Of a DNA stretch of 34,962 nt, positions 24,609-33,095 are shown one piece after another. The first letter of the stretch is position 1. Every line of letters begins with the position of its first letter. Both the position numbers and the translations under genes were made by a program. The notes below the pieces were generated by a model. That model was not told the DNA's origin and did no database searches. It saw nothing but the letters and a program-made list of their open reading frames with translations. This DNA comes from Rhizobium sp. SL86 (GTDB taxonomy: Bacteria > Pseudomonadota > Alphaproteobacteria > Rhizobiales > Rhizobiaceae): positions 1-34,962 of the forward strand of contig NZ_JAPPRJ010000003.1 in assembly GCF_026672545.1 (NCBI RefSeq), read 5' to 3'.

Positions 24609-25589
24609 TTACTCTCCTTGTTGATCTAATTTGTTCCGGTAAGCTTTGTACAAGTCTCCCAGGCTGTCAGCGATGAAATCGCCGAAGCCCGCGGCATCCC
24701 GTGCTTTCAGGGCAAAGGTGTATGTTTTTGCGTCCGCCTTGATATAGGCTGATACGGCTTTGTCTTCTGACGACCACTTATGGGTTCTAATCGCCTTAGG
24801 ACTGCTCTGCTTCCCAACTGCCTTCAAAAAAGCCAGTAGTGCATCGAAACGGTCGTCGCCGCCATTTGCTTTGAAGTCGGCGGTCTCAATGAAGTTCAGT
24901 GCTTTATCAAGAGTCGATGGACGCTCTAACAGGTTCTTGAGTTCGTACCAGCGATCCCTCCCGATGCCCTTGGCGGCGCCGACGGCATCAAGCACCAGTT
25001 TGGGAATGGTTGAGACGGCGAGCATCTTCGACAGCGTTGCCCGGTCTATAGACAGAGCAGAAAGGACAATCGCGTTGTCGCCATCGAACCGACGACGGGC
25101 AATCTCTGCAGCGAAGATTGCCTTCTCGATAAACGACAGGTTTGCCCGTGCGGAGTTCTCTTGGCCCTGGGCGACGAGGTGATCGCTGTCTTTAAGGTCT
25201 TTGACGACCGCACGGACTTTCCGCTCGAGCGCCATGGCCGCACGAAGGCGTCTGTGCCCGAATACCACCATGTACCGCCCCGTGGCGGACGGGTGCGGCC
25301 TCACAAGGATAGGAGTGTCCTGCCCGCGATCTCGGATTGCTGACAGGAGCTCGTCAAAATCTGCCGGGTCGTCTTCGAGGCGGTCGCGAATGAACGAATC
25401 ATCGATGATAGCGGGATCGAGCTCGACAACAGTCTCTCCTTCTAGAAAGCGATTTGCCTGCGCGGCCATCTCGTCCAAAGAATGGATAAGCGACTTCGAT
25501 GCCCCCTTGTTCGTATATTCGAGGATCGCCTTGGAGTTATCCGGCGCTTCCTCGCTCATGACGTTCATAAATGGGTTCTTCCGCGCCAT
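24609..25589 (-). CDS. repB: plasmid partition protein RepB (ParB family)
   Basis: A 326-residue centromere-binding protein. The ParB N-terminal domain is visible from about residue 55 (ELDPAIIDDSFIRDRL), with the CTP-binding-type box GHRRLRAA at 111-118 and a second box ENSARANLSF at 144-153. A helix-turn-helix follows (LSALSIDRATLSKMLAV), then a C-terminal dimerisation region. The N-terminal MARKNPFMNVMS is typical of RepB. It acts with RepA on parS sites; a candidate parS lies between repA and repB (25642-25657). The gap to repA is 71 bases. Confidence 0.95.
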   Translation of the reverse strand: MARKNPFMNVMSEEAPDNSKAILEYTNKGASKSLIHSLDEMAAQANRFLEGETVVELDPAIIDDSFIRDRLEDDPADFDELLSAIRDRGQDTPILVRPHPSATGRYMVVFGHRRLRAAMALERKVRAVVKDLKDSDHLVAQGQENSARANLSFIEKAIFAAEIARRRFDGDNAIVLSALSIDRATLSKMLAVSTIPKLVLDAVGAAKGIGRDRWYELKNLLERPSTLDKALNFIETADFKANGGDDRFDALLAFLKAVGKQSSPKAIRTHKWSSEDKAVSAYIKADAKTYTFALKARDAAGFGDFIADSLGDLYKAYRNKLDQQGE

Positions 25590-25641
25590 CTTGTTATCCT
25601 CGGATCGCTAAGCGGTTGAATCTATGAAGAACCTTCTGGAT

Positions 25642-25657
25642 TTTGACGGCGGTCAAC
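25642..25657. other. candidate parS site 1 between repA and repB
   Basis: On the minus strand the 16 bases read GTTGACCGCCGTCAAA, one base away from the repABC parS pattern GTTNNNNGCNNNNAAC. The same sequence with one change occurs at 27028-27043 in the opposite direction, and the similarity extends a few bases outside (CGTG before, A after). The position between repA and repB is usual for parS. Confidence 0.55.
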
Positions 25658-25660
25658 ACG

Positions 25661-26866
25661 TTACATTCTCCCCCATGCTCGATGGATAAGCCCCTGAATT
25701 TCAAAATTCACGGCATCCATGCACTCGATGGCGCGGTCGTAAGTCCCCCGGGTAAAGTTAGAGCGCTCTAACTCGTAAAGACTCCGCTTGGTCAATCCGG
25801 CGTCAGAGATCGCAGTCGTCTTTACCATCGGCGTCTTGAGGATTTCCTCGGCGAGCATTGATTGCATGAAGCCAAGCATTTGAACCTGAGGCACGTCTTG
25901 TGGCTCAAAACGGGTGATCAGGTAGCGTAGCCAATCAAGTCTTACGTCAGCACCAGCCGCCTTGATGGTCTTCGTGATGTTGCCGAGCATCAGCAAGAAC
26001 TGACTCATGGACATCAGGTCCAGCATTTGTGGGTGGACGGTAATCAAAACCGATGTTGAGGCGGTGAGGGCAGTCAACGAAAGATATCCTAGCTGCGGCG
26101 GACAATCGATGATCACAACATCGTAACGATCATCGACGTCCATGAGGGCCTTGCCAAGTCGAGTGAAAAACCGCTTGCCCTCGTTGCCGGCCTGCATCGC
26201 GAGCGGGGTATCGTATTCGTACTCCTGAAGCTCGAGATTCGCCGGGATGATGTCGAGGCCAGGGAAATTGGTTGGTAAGATCACATCCGAAATCGGCTTC
26301 CGCTCGTCGTATCGGATCGTATCGTAGAGCGATGGGTTTTGATCGAGTTCGGGCTGAAAGCCATGCAGAGCCGAGAGCGAAGCCTGCGGATCGAGGTCGA
26401 TGGCTAGAACTCGATGGCCCGTAAGCGCAAGATGCTGGGCTAGGTGGGCAGCAGTCGTCGTTTTGCCACTACCACCCTTGAAGTTCACTACGGCAATGAC
26501 CTGAAGCTTGTCGCCCGGCTTGCGCTGTGGGAGGTATCTCTTGGCTTCGCTCTTCCCGGTTTCCGCGAGGTACTGCCGCAGCTCCAGCATCTGCTCGGCT
26601 GTGTAGTACTTCCTGTTCCCCGACATTGTGGTAGGGATCGGTCCCTTGCCATCCAAATAAAGCCGTTTCAGATTGCTTGGCGTAACGCCGAGGTAGTGGG
26701 CAACCTCACCCACAGAAAATTGCCGCAAGGTTTTCTTCGCGCTCGGCGGGAAATTCTCCAGCCGCAGCTGGTTAAGCCTGCGAGAGATTTCCGCACCTTG
26801 CATCAGTATCTTGTCGTCCAGTTCGAACGAAGGAAGTGAGAACGCGTTCATAGGGTCGTTGACCAT
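25661..26866 (-). CDS. repA: plasmid partition ATPase RepA (ParA family)
   Basis: A 401-residue ParA-type ATPase. A MerR-like N-terminal DNA-binding segment (about residues 48-100, FSVGEVAHYLGVTPSNLKRL) is followed by the deviant Walker A motif KGGSGKTT at 130-137, the LAIDLDPQASLS motif and a Walker B-like VVIIDCPPQLGYLS. RepA moves plasmid copies apart with RepB and represses the operon. The start may be the ATG at 26866 or the one at 26851 (MNAFSLPSFE); the ribosome-binding site is weak for both. A promoter and a palindrome lie directly upstream. Confidence 0.95.
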   Translation of the reverse strand: MVNDPMNAFSLPSFELDDKILMQGAEISRRLNQLRLENFPPSAKKTLRQFSVGEVAHYLGVTPSNLKRLYLDGKGPIPTTMSGNRKYYTAEQMLELRQYLAETGKSEAKRYLPQRKPGDKLQVIAVVNFKGGSGKTTTAAHLAQHLALTGHRVLAIDLDPQASLSALHGFQPELDQNPSLYDTIRYDERKPISDVILPTNFPGLDIIPANLELQEYEYDTPLAMQAGNEGKRFFTRLGKALMDVDDRYDVVIIDCPPQLGYLSLTALTASTSVLITVHPQMLDLMSMSQFLLMLGNITKTIKAAGADVRLDWLRYLITRFEPQDVPQVQMLGFMQSMLAEEILKTPMVKTTAISDAGLTKRSLYELERSNFTRGTYDRAIECMDAVNFEIQGLIHRAWGRM

Positions 26867-26871
26867 TCTGC

Positions 26872-26885
26872 CGGTAAAATTACCG
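26872..26885. promoter_or_regulatory. palindrome in the repA leader, possible operator
   Basis: CGGTAAAATTACCG has perfect six-base arms (CGGTAA/TTACCG) around two central bases and ends six bases before the repA ATG at 26866. Its position between the predicted promoter and the start would suit autorepression by RepA or RepB, which is inference. Confidence 0.45.
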
Positions 26886-26904
26886 AAACTGAGGATATGC
26901 CGTC

Positions 26905-26932
26905 ATTATCCCCGATTCTCTGATTCCAGCAA
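26905..26932 (-). promoter_or_regulatory. candidate repABC promoter
   Basis: On the minus strand TTGCTG (26932-26927) and GATAAT (26910-26905) are spaced by 16 bases. Transcription would start near 26898, about 30 bases before repA. Confidence 0.5.
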
Positions 26933-28145
26933 GGAAAATTAAGTTAACAAAACCTTAAGGCTCATGAGGGGTCAAGGAAGCTATGTTTTGGCGACGCGCG
27001 GACAGCGAGTGAAGCCCCGCGCCACGTGTTGACTGCCGTCAAAACTCTAAATTCTGTAGTGGCTACAACAAGTTGATCCACAATAGATGCCACCTACCGC
27101 GCACGGGCTGACGCGCTGTTGTTCAAATCATCAATTTTGGTTTAGTTCCTTCACGAACCCATCGACCCAAACTGAAGCCACCCGTCGTATATATCGGTGC
27201 GCCACCTCGTGAGGGAACCATTCAGCGGATAAACTCTCACCGTCTACCTCTTCAGCCTCATCCGATCCGCATCCCCAACACTGGCAATTCGTTTCCCGCG
27301 AGGTCCCTTCGCTAGCCGCACGGGCGATAATCAGCCGGTCATCGCAGGGTATTGGCGAAATGCTTTGTCAGAGGCGGGTGAAGAGTGCGAGAGGGAGGAC
27401 GCGAACGCCTCGTATCGGCGATCTTAATTTAGATTAGCCGGAGTAGGGCGGGCTGTCGGCACCTAGTTCTCGCGCATGTCGAGTATCACGGCTGTGGCAA
27501 GTTGATCGGCACGGGTGAGGCCGTTTGAGATCGTGATCATGCTTGACTCCCGCAGCGTTGACATTTGGCGGCGGTGCAAAAAACCCGGGATCGAGGAGAT
27601 CGACTCGCCTCTATTCCAGAAGATATTCCTACGGTCGCTCGGATCGCCAAGAAGCCTGCGGCCTATGGTGGTGTTTGGTGTTCCATTCGATGAGAGCAGC
27701 GGAAGACGCCGCCGTTAGCACCAATTTCGTTGACATCACGGCCGTTTAATAGGGCAGGGGAGTTCCGGCACTGAGACCTTTGCAATCTATTCGAAACCTT
27801 CTGAGTGGCGCAGCCCGGCCAGAGTGTAGGGCCTAACAACCCCTCCTGCTCGATCTGCCAGGTTTCACCGCTACAGCCGACTGAGCGGGAAGAGAGCCAT
27901 AGAGGAGGGGCGGTCTCCCATCCGGCGACCCGCAGCCCGCTGGATTGTCAAGGATCGCAATCGTCTGAATGGCGACAAGGCCGGCTCTTCCGAACCAGCC
28001 CCGTAAAAGCATTAAAATGCTATCAGCGCACCAAAGGTAGGCTTCCGCCAGTCGGCGGAACTACCGCCGAACATGGCATCGCCTCGGCCGGAAAACTCCA
28101 TGACTGTAAAAATCTGCTCATTCATGTGGGGGATCCTCTGTTTTC
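26933..28145. other. 1.2-kb region upstream of repABC without a convincing gene
   Basis: Apart from the candidate parS at 27028-27043 I see no gene I can support. Short open frames (27515-27718, 27543-27749, 27805-28317 plus; 28012-28194 minus) do not resemble known proteins and their frames conflict. The region probably contains decayed DNA from an earlier insertion. It ends at the IS26-like element at 28146. Confidence 0.55.
27028..27043. other. candidate parS site 2 upstream of repA
   Basis: GTTGACTGCCGTCAAA on the plus strand differs by one base from the site at 25642-25657, which is in the opposite direction; both fit GTTNNNNGCNNNNAAC except for the last base. It lies about 160 bases upstream of repA. 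Confidence 0.5.
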
Positions 28146-29029
28146 GGCTCTGTTGCAAATATTCTTGATGGCTACGAGGAGGCTTCGTATGCATGCCTCA
28201 CGCGGTTTTAGCGTCGAGATTCTGCGCGAGGAGGGCCACAGCCTCGGTGAGTGCGCTGGGCCCAATCCCGAAGGCTCGTTCAACGATCCGTGCTTCTCCA
28301 CGAATGTCGCCAGTTAGGTTGAAAATGGCTGCCTGACCCTTGCGCAAAGCCCGCATGACCTCGAAACCTTTGATCGTCGCATAGGCCGTTTTCAACGTCT
28401 TGAACCCTCTGACTGGCTTGATTAGCTGTTTGAGCTTGCCATGATCGGCCTCGACCACATTGTTCAGATATTTGACCTGCCGATGGACGAGCTCTTTCGG
28501 GCACTTACCTTCGGCCTTCAATTCCGAAATCGCGATCCCGTAGGTCGGCGCCTTGTCGGTGTTCATGACTGTTGGCTTTTCCCAATCCTTCATGCCATTC
28601 AGTGCCTTGCCGAGAAATCGCTTGGCTGCTTTGGCATTGCGCGTCGGCGACAGATAGAAATCGATCGTGTTGCCGAACTTGTCGACGGCCCGGTACAGAT
28701 AGGTCCATTTGCCGCGAACCTTCACGTAGGTTTCATCGACGCGCCAACTGGTCGATTGCGGTCGCCGCCAATGCCAACGCAATCGTTTCTCGATTTCCGG
28801 TGCGTATTTCTGGACCCAGCGATAGATCGTGGAATGATCGACGGACACACCGCGTTCGCCCATCATCTGTTCGAGATCGCGGTAGCTCACTCCATAGCGG
28901 CAATACCAGCGCACGGCCCACAAGATCACCTCGCCCTGAAAATGACGCCACTTAAAATCGCTCATCAAAAGTCTCGCAGAATATCACCAGCGCTCTTTCT
29001 GGCATCAACGGATTTTTTGCAACAGAGCC
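28146..29029 (-). mobile_element. IS26-like IS6-family element, copy 1 (884 bp)
   Basis: Ends are GGCTCTGTTGCAAA at 28146 and its reverse complement ending at 29029, close to the IS26 end GGCACTGTTGCAAA. One transposase gene fills it. Flanking 8-bp sequences are ctgttttc and atccctgg, so there is no target duplication around this copy, and neither flank matches those of copy 2 in either direction. Its right end lies within the 5' end of a DUF1612 gene. Confidence 0.93.
28198..28965 (-). CDS. IS6-family (IS26-like) transposase, copy 1
   Basis: A 255-residue DDE transposase: HTH at about residues 25-50 (GVSYRDLEQMMGERGVSVDH followed by STIYRW), then Asp77 (RVDETYVK), Asp137 (NTDKAP) and Glu172 (NNVVEADHGK). 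It is close to IS26 Tnp throughout (for example FQGEVILWAVRWYCRYGVSY). I chose the ATG at 28965; a TTG one codon upstream is an alternative. IS26-type enzymes make replicative cointegrates, inversions or deletions and can also act conservatively on two copies. The product is identical to that of copy 2. Confidence 0.95.
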   Translation of the reverse strand: MSDFKWRHFQGEVILWAVRWYCRYGVSYRDLEQMMGERGVSVDHSTIYRWVQKYAPEIEKRLRWHWRRPQSTSWRVDETYVKVRGKWTYLYRAVDKFGNTIDFYLSPTRNAKAAKRFLGKALNGMKDWEKPTVMNTDKAPTYGIAISELKAEGKCPKELVHRQVKYLNNVVEADHGKLKQLIKPVRGFKTLKTAYATIKGFEVMRALRKGQAAIFNLTGDIRGEARIVERAFGIGPSALTEAVALLAQNLDAKTA

Positions 29030-29036
29030 ATCCCTG

Positions 29037-30155
29037 GTGCCACCGGATTTGCTCCAGGTACTGATGCGGCCGGCTTTCGACGCCGGTATCGCGCTCACGC
29101 GTCTCGATGAGCGTATCGCCCGTTCGCCAGTCGGAACCGGCTTCCTTGAGCGCACCCAGTTTACGGAAGCCTGCGCCTCGCTGTGGATCGACGGCGAGCT
29201 CGTCCATCTCGAAGACCTGGTCCTGCACGATGCCACACGCGATATTCGCACACCCACCCACGAACTGACAATCGCCCGCGACGTGCTGAGAACCCGCCGG
29301 CGGATTTCCGCGCAATCCTCGGATTGGGCCTTGTCCGCCGATGGTATACGGACGCTGCGGAAAAGCTCGGAGATAGGGTCGGGCGGCGGAGACGAGGAGA
29401 GGACGGCCGGAGTTATTCGGCCGGCGGTCGCGATCGATCCGGAAGGGGAGGGGGGCGTCGCCGACGACATCGAAAATCTCCCCGGCGTCGACTACGCTGC
29501 CATCGATGCGGTGCTGGCCCGATCGGAGGCCGCGATCGAAAACGCAACGCGGCCCGGCCGCGCCAGCGCGGCAGACCGAGACGCGCTGGTCTATGATCTC
29601 GACTGGGACGAGGATGCCCGGCTCGATGAATGGCGCGGCGTGTTGCGCCAGACGGAGAACTTGCCGCCAGTGCTGCAGGCGATTGTTGCCCTCGATGCCT
29701 GGAGCGAGCTTTCCGTTCTTCAGCATGCACCCTGGCTTGGCCGGCTGTTTTCCGCCGCGATCCTGCGCCAGGCCGGCATCACGTCAGGCGCGCACCTCGC
29801 AGCCATCAATCTCGGCCTCAAAACCATTCCGGTCGATCGGCGCCGGCATCGCGACCGCGAAACCCGGCTGCTGGCCATCGCGCATGGGATAATCGCGGCG
29901 GCTGAGATCGGGCTGAAGGAACATGACCGGCTGGCGTTGGCGCGCACGATGTTCGAGCGAAAGCTGGGCGGGCGCCGGACGTCTTCAAAACTGCCGGAAC
30001 TGGTCGAGCTGGTGATGGCGAAACCGCTCGTGTCGGCCGGGATGGTCGCGAAGGCGCTCGACGTGACGCCGCAGGCGGCGCGGCGGATCGTTTTGGAGCT
30101 GGGTCTGCGCGAGATGACGGGGAGGGGGAGGTTTCGAGCATGGGGTGTTGTCTGA
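29037..30155 (+). CDS. RHE_PE00001-family protein (DUF1612 with C-terminal HTH), N-terminus trimmed by IS
   Basis: A protein of about 372 residues of the rhizobial-plasmid RHE_PE00001 family: LTRLDERIARSPVGTGFLER, FTEACASLWIDGELVHLEDL, VLHDATRDIRTPTHELTIAR and a C-terminal winged-helix segment (VSAGMVAKALDVTPQAARRI). The frame is open leftward into the IS26-like element end at 29029, and the normal first 5-10 residues appear replaced. The GTG at 29037 is the first usable start but has no clear ribosome-binding site, so expression may be impaired. The role is not known; an association with plasmids and a DNA-binding domain suggest regulation. It converges with the CHAT gene (199 bases apart). 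Confidence 0.8.
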   Translation: MPPDLLQVLMRPAFDAGIALTRLDERIARSPVGTGFLERTQFTEACASLWIDGELVHLEDLVLHDATRDIRTPTHELTIARDVLRTRRRISAQSSDWALSADGIRTLRKSSEIGSGGGDEERTAGVIRPAVAIDPEGEGGVADDIENLPGVDYAAIDAVLARSEAAIENATRPGRASAADRDALVYDLDWDEDARLDEWRGVLRQTENLPPVLQAIVALDAWSELSVLQHAPWLGRLFSAAILRQAGITSGAHLAAINLGLKTIPVDRRRHRDRETRLLAIAHGIIAAAEIGLKEHDRLALARTMFERKLGGRRTSSKLPELVELVMAKPLVSAGMVAKALDVTPQAARRIVLELGLREMTGRGRFRAWGVV

Positions 30156-30354
30156 GAATGGAACAAGGGCGACGCCTCCGGCCGCCGATACGATGCCCGA
30201 AGGGATGTCTAAGACCGACCTCTGCCGGATATGATGGGCGGGGCATAACCTGTGTGTACGGTGAGGGCTGGAGTATTTTGGAGTGTTTGCGCCTGCGGCG
30301 CGTTCATCTCTTTCCCCGTACAAATCTAATCAGCTTCGGTCTTTTGGCTCGCCT

Positions 30355-32511
30355 TCATTCGAAGGCAGTGTAGAAACGCTCGAAGACTGTCGGTTCGGAA
30401 AGGATTATACTTTCCGGATTTCCGAGGTGGGTGTACCGAATGACATCGGACGCAGCTAGGATATCATCAAAGAGCGTCTGCCAGCGCGCCTGATCGAATC
30501 CACCGGCCTCTTGGCACCGTGAGGCCAGCCTGACCAGCCAGTCCTTGCGGTGTGGGTTGAGGTCCATGTTGGCGGATAATTGCAATTCCTCTGTCTGCTC
30601 CGTTGTTATCAGGCCTTTCGCTTTCAGGCCGTAGCATATATCGCTTGCCAGCTGCATCCGGAGTGCTCCGCCGACGATATGGGTCCAGGATACCGAGCGC
30701 CCCATACTGTTCATCAGGCCACCATATTCGACCGCTCGCAGCAAAAGCCGTCTAACAAAACGTGCCGCGTCGATACCGCGGATGGGTAGAACGGTGGCAA
30801 GCACGGCGGAAGCACCGCAGCTAAGGAAACCATTGGCGACGGAGGCATGGTTGCGGTCATGAGGATGGGTATCGCAGGCGCTGAGGATGACGATGGGCGG
30901 CACGCGGATATGATCGCGCAGGGACCATATATCGATCGACTCGCCGCCGATGATGAGGCCACCCGGGACCTTGTCATTGATATGCTGCCCATGGCTGTCC
31001 ACGATCAGCATTGGGCCGTTATAGGCATTGATCGCACTGACAAATTCCTCGAGCGTCTTGGGCGTGCACCTCGTGCCGCGGATAGCGCGTCCCTTGCTGT
31101 CCTCGAGCGTGGCGACGGCTTTGCCGATGATCTCGGCAAGATGGTCGTTTTCATCGAACATGGATAGGAGGAGAAAATTACGGAAGTTCTCCGGCGTGAC
31201 TTGTACCGGTAATTGCGGGCGCAATTGCTCCATCAGAATATTGCCCGGTGTCACCGGTATCCGCGATAAATCGGTGTAAATCCCAAGGGGAAGGCCATCT
31301 ACCGGCAGCCATTCCATCGCCGCGTCAGAAATGATTTTGATACCGGACTTTGATGCCCGGATGATATCCAGATGCTCCCCAGGCACGGCATCAGCAAGAG
31401 CCTGCTGAACGGCTCTGAACACCCGCGCTGTCTTCGTATCCGGAGGATTGTCATAGTTGCGGAGATGGGTAGAGAGCTGTGCGACCACTCGGTCAGTGCG
31501 GTTGACTGCCGGCGCAAGCCGTATAGTGGCAGCAAGCGTCGAAGCCGATCGCATGGCTACGGCGAGGGACTGGAGCTTCAACTCGGCGCCGCGGGAACTC
31601 ATGATCGGGCCGATACTGTCCATATCCTCCTCGTCGGCCTTTACCGTCAGGGTGAAACCTCTTTGCCGCTCCATGGCCCGCAGCACTCTCTTTATGATTT
31701 CGGGTGCATTTTGCTGAAGCTGTTCTTCTATCCGTCGGTAAGAGGCGGGCGCAACCAACACGATATCTGGTAGGCGCGGATACACGAGAAATGCAGCGCG
31801 GTCAGCGACGGCTTCCTGCAGCTTCAGGACAGCTTCTGTCGATTCGGTGATCCCGCTTACATAGCTTTCATGGCTAGAAGCATTGAGATGTCCTTGCGGA
31901 TCGGAAGGGGCGTCCTCACCCACGCTCCGAAGCGTTAGCTCGTTCGCTACCGTCACATTATGCCCGTGATAGAAAATGCTCGAAGGCCGGGATTTAAGCG
32001 GCGTCCAGTTATCCATGGCCGCCAGACTTTCATCGATATCGAGGCGACGGTGCAGAGATTTGGCTTGCCGGAGTGCCACCTTGCAAAACTGGCGAATACG
32101 CTCGACGGTGATTTCGCCTGGCAAAAGCGCGCCGACACCTTCAACCATACTGACATGCAGCGGTTTGAGCGTGAGGGTTTTTCTCCATTTGGAGACCGCG
32201 CGCGCGACAGCCTCGTCCCCCGTGAACACCACCATGAACGGCGCGGCAGGCATGGGCTTGCGTTTCCGGATCAGGGTTTCGACATTGACAGGGCTCCAGA
32301 TCCAATGCGCCATACCGGCCCGCCGGCGTGCCAATTGGTTATCGGGCGGCATCGTGAGCTGGACGATATCTCTCGGCAAAAAGGCCGGATGCGCCAACAA
32401 TTGGGCGAGGGGGATTAGTCCCGGTGCAAATCCTTGGAAAGGGGTGACCTCATGCGGCTCCCAGGCTTTCAGGGCATAGATATAGAAGATCTCGGGATGC
32501 GGCATAACCAT
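30355..32511 (-). CDS. CHAT-domain caspase-like protein, 718 residues
   Basis: The C-terminal half is a CHAT (caspase-HetF-associated TPR) peptidase-like domain: conserved His507 in VDSHGQHIND and Cys546 in VILSACDTHP, followed by the GFLSCGASAVLATVLPIRG segment that closes the fold. Before it, DAAMEWLPVDGLPLGI and SRIPVTPGN (about residues 397-424) are typical of the region leading into CHAT domains. Residues 1-380 show no motif I recognise, no TPR-like repeats, no signal peptide and no membrane segment. CHAT enzymes in known immune systems cleave a partner protein after activation; the partner here is unknown. The start may be M1 or M3 (32505); no clear ribosome-binding site. It lies between inverted IS26-like elements, divergent from a HEPN fragment. 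Confidence 0.85.
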   Translation of the reverse strand: MVMPHPEIFYIYALKAWEPHEVTPFQGFAPGLIPLAQLLAHPAFLPRDIVQLTMPPDNQLARRRAGMAHWIWSPVNVETLIRKRKPMPAAPFMVVFTGDEAVARAVSKWRKTLTLKPLHVSMVEGVGALLPGEITVERIRQFCKVALRQAKSLHRRLDIDESLAAMDNWTPLKSRPSSIFYHGHNVTVANELTLRSVGEDAPSDPQGHLNASSHESYVSGITESTEAVLKLQEAVADRAAFLVYPRLPDIVLVAPASYRRIEEQLQQNAPEIIKRVLRAMERQRGFTLTVKADEEDMDSIGPIMSSRGAELKLQSLAVAMRSASTLAATIRLAPAVNRTDRVVAQLSTHLRNYDNPPDTKTARVFRAVQQALADAVPGEHLDIIRASKSGIKIISDAAMEWLPVDGLPLGIYTDLSRIPVTPGNILMEQLRPQLPVQVTPENFRNFLLLSMFDENDHLAEIIGKAVATLEDSKGRAIRGTRCTPKTLEEFVSAINAYNGPMLIVDSHGQHINDKVPGGLIIGGESIDIWSLRDHIRVPPIVILSACDTHPHDRNHASVANGFLSCGASAVLATVLPIRGIDAARFVRRLLLRAVEYGGLMNSMGRSVSWTHIVGGALRMQLASDICYGLKAKGLITTEQTEELQLSANMDLNPHRKDWLVRLASRCQEAGGFDQARWQTLFDDILAASDVIRYTHLGNPESIILSEPTVFERFYTAFE

Positions 32512-32707
32512 GGGCGGATCGTGACATTGCGGGGTGGAAGAACATCATTGTTGGAAACCTGGCGCTCGAAAGTTGGGACCAGGATAAGCTTTGCGCCCGT
32601 CGGGCATATGCGAGCTGCCTAACCGGATTCCCCGTCGGCCGCACATTCTCAACGTATGGTTTTAGAATGCAAGAGGCAGAGTAGGGCATCTAGCTAAAGT
32701 TCATAGG

Positions 32708-33095
32708 TTCGCTGCGACCAGATACCGACACTTTGCGCGACCGAAATCGACCCTCTCGCAAGACAATGTTACGGGAAACAACAAAACCGACGAGTTCTAC
32801 TATTGCCTTACCCTGGGTGATCTATGGACAATTATGCAGGCGGACTGGCTCCTGATCCGCGACATGTTTGCCCCGGACTCTGTCCTCGGCTTCACCTTCA
32901 CGAAAACCATGTTTAACGACACGATGCGGGTCATCAAGGAGACACGCAACGAGCTGTTTCACAGTAACCCGATCAAGGATCGCAAAAAGATTGTCGACTC
33001 CTGTGAGCGTATCCTGAACGGACTACAGTTCCACCTCGGCGACTACGACCATGATCTTGGGGTCGCGCAATATGTGCGCGTGCCCGCGACCGTCG
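32708..33095 (+). pseudogene. HEPN-like protein fragment, both ends probably lost
   Basis: From just after a stop at 32705 to the IS end at 33096 a single frame reads EFYYCLTLGDLWTIMQADWL, TKTMFNDTMRVIKETRNELF and RKKIVDSCERILNGLQFHLG. The helical pattern with RNELFH, an Rx4H-type motif after a long helix, fits HEPN domains, here like those at the C-terminus of Swt1/DUF4145-type proteins. The first ATG is at 32834, inside the apparently conserved region, so the true start is likely missing. The frame runs into the IS26-like element and ends on element-derived codons at 33160. HEPN domains are often RNases in toxin-antitoxin and anti-phage systems. Confidence 0.55.

Noticed and set aside
27515..28317. 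Several overlapping plus-strand frames upstream of repABC
   Set aside because: No domain, no ribosome-binding site and conflicting frames; the last one runs into the IS26-like element.
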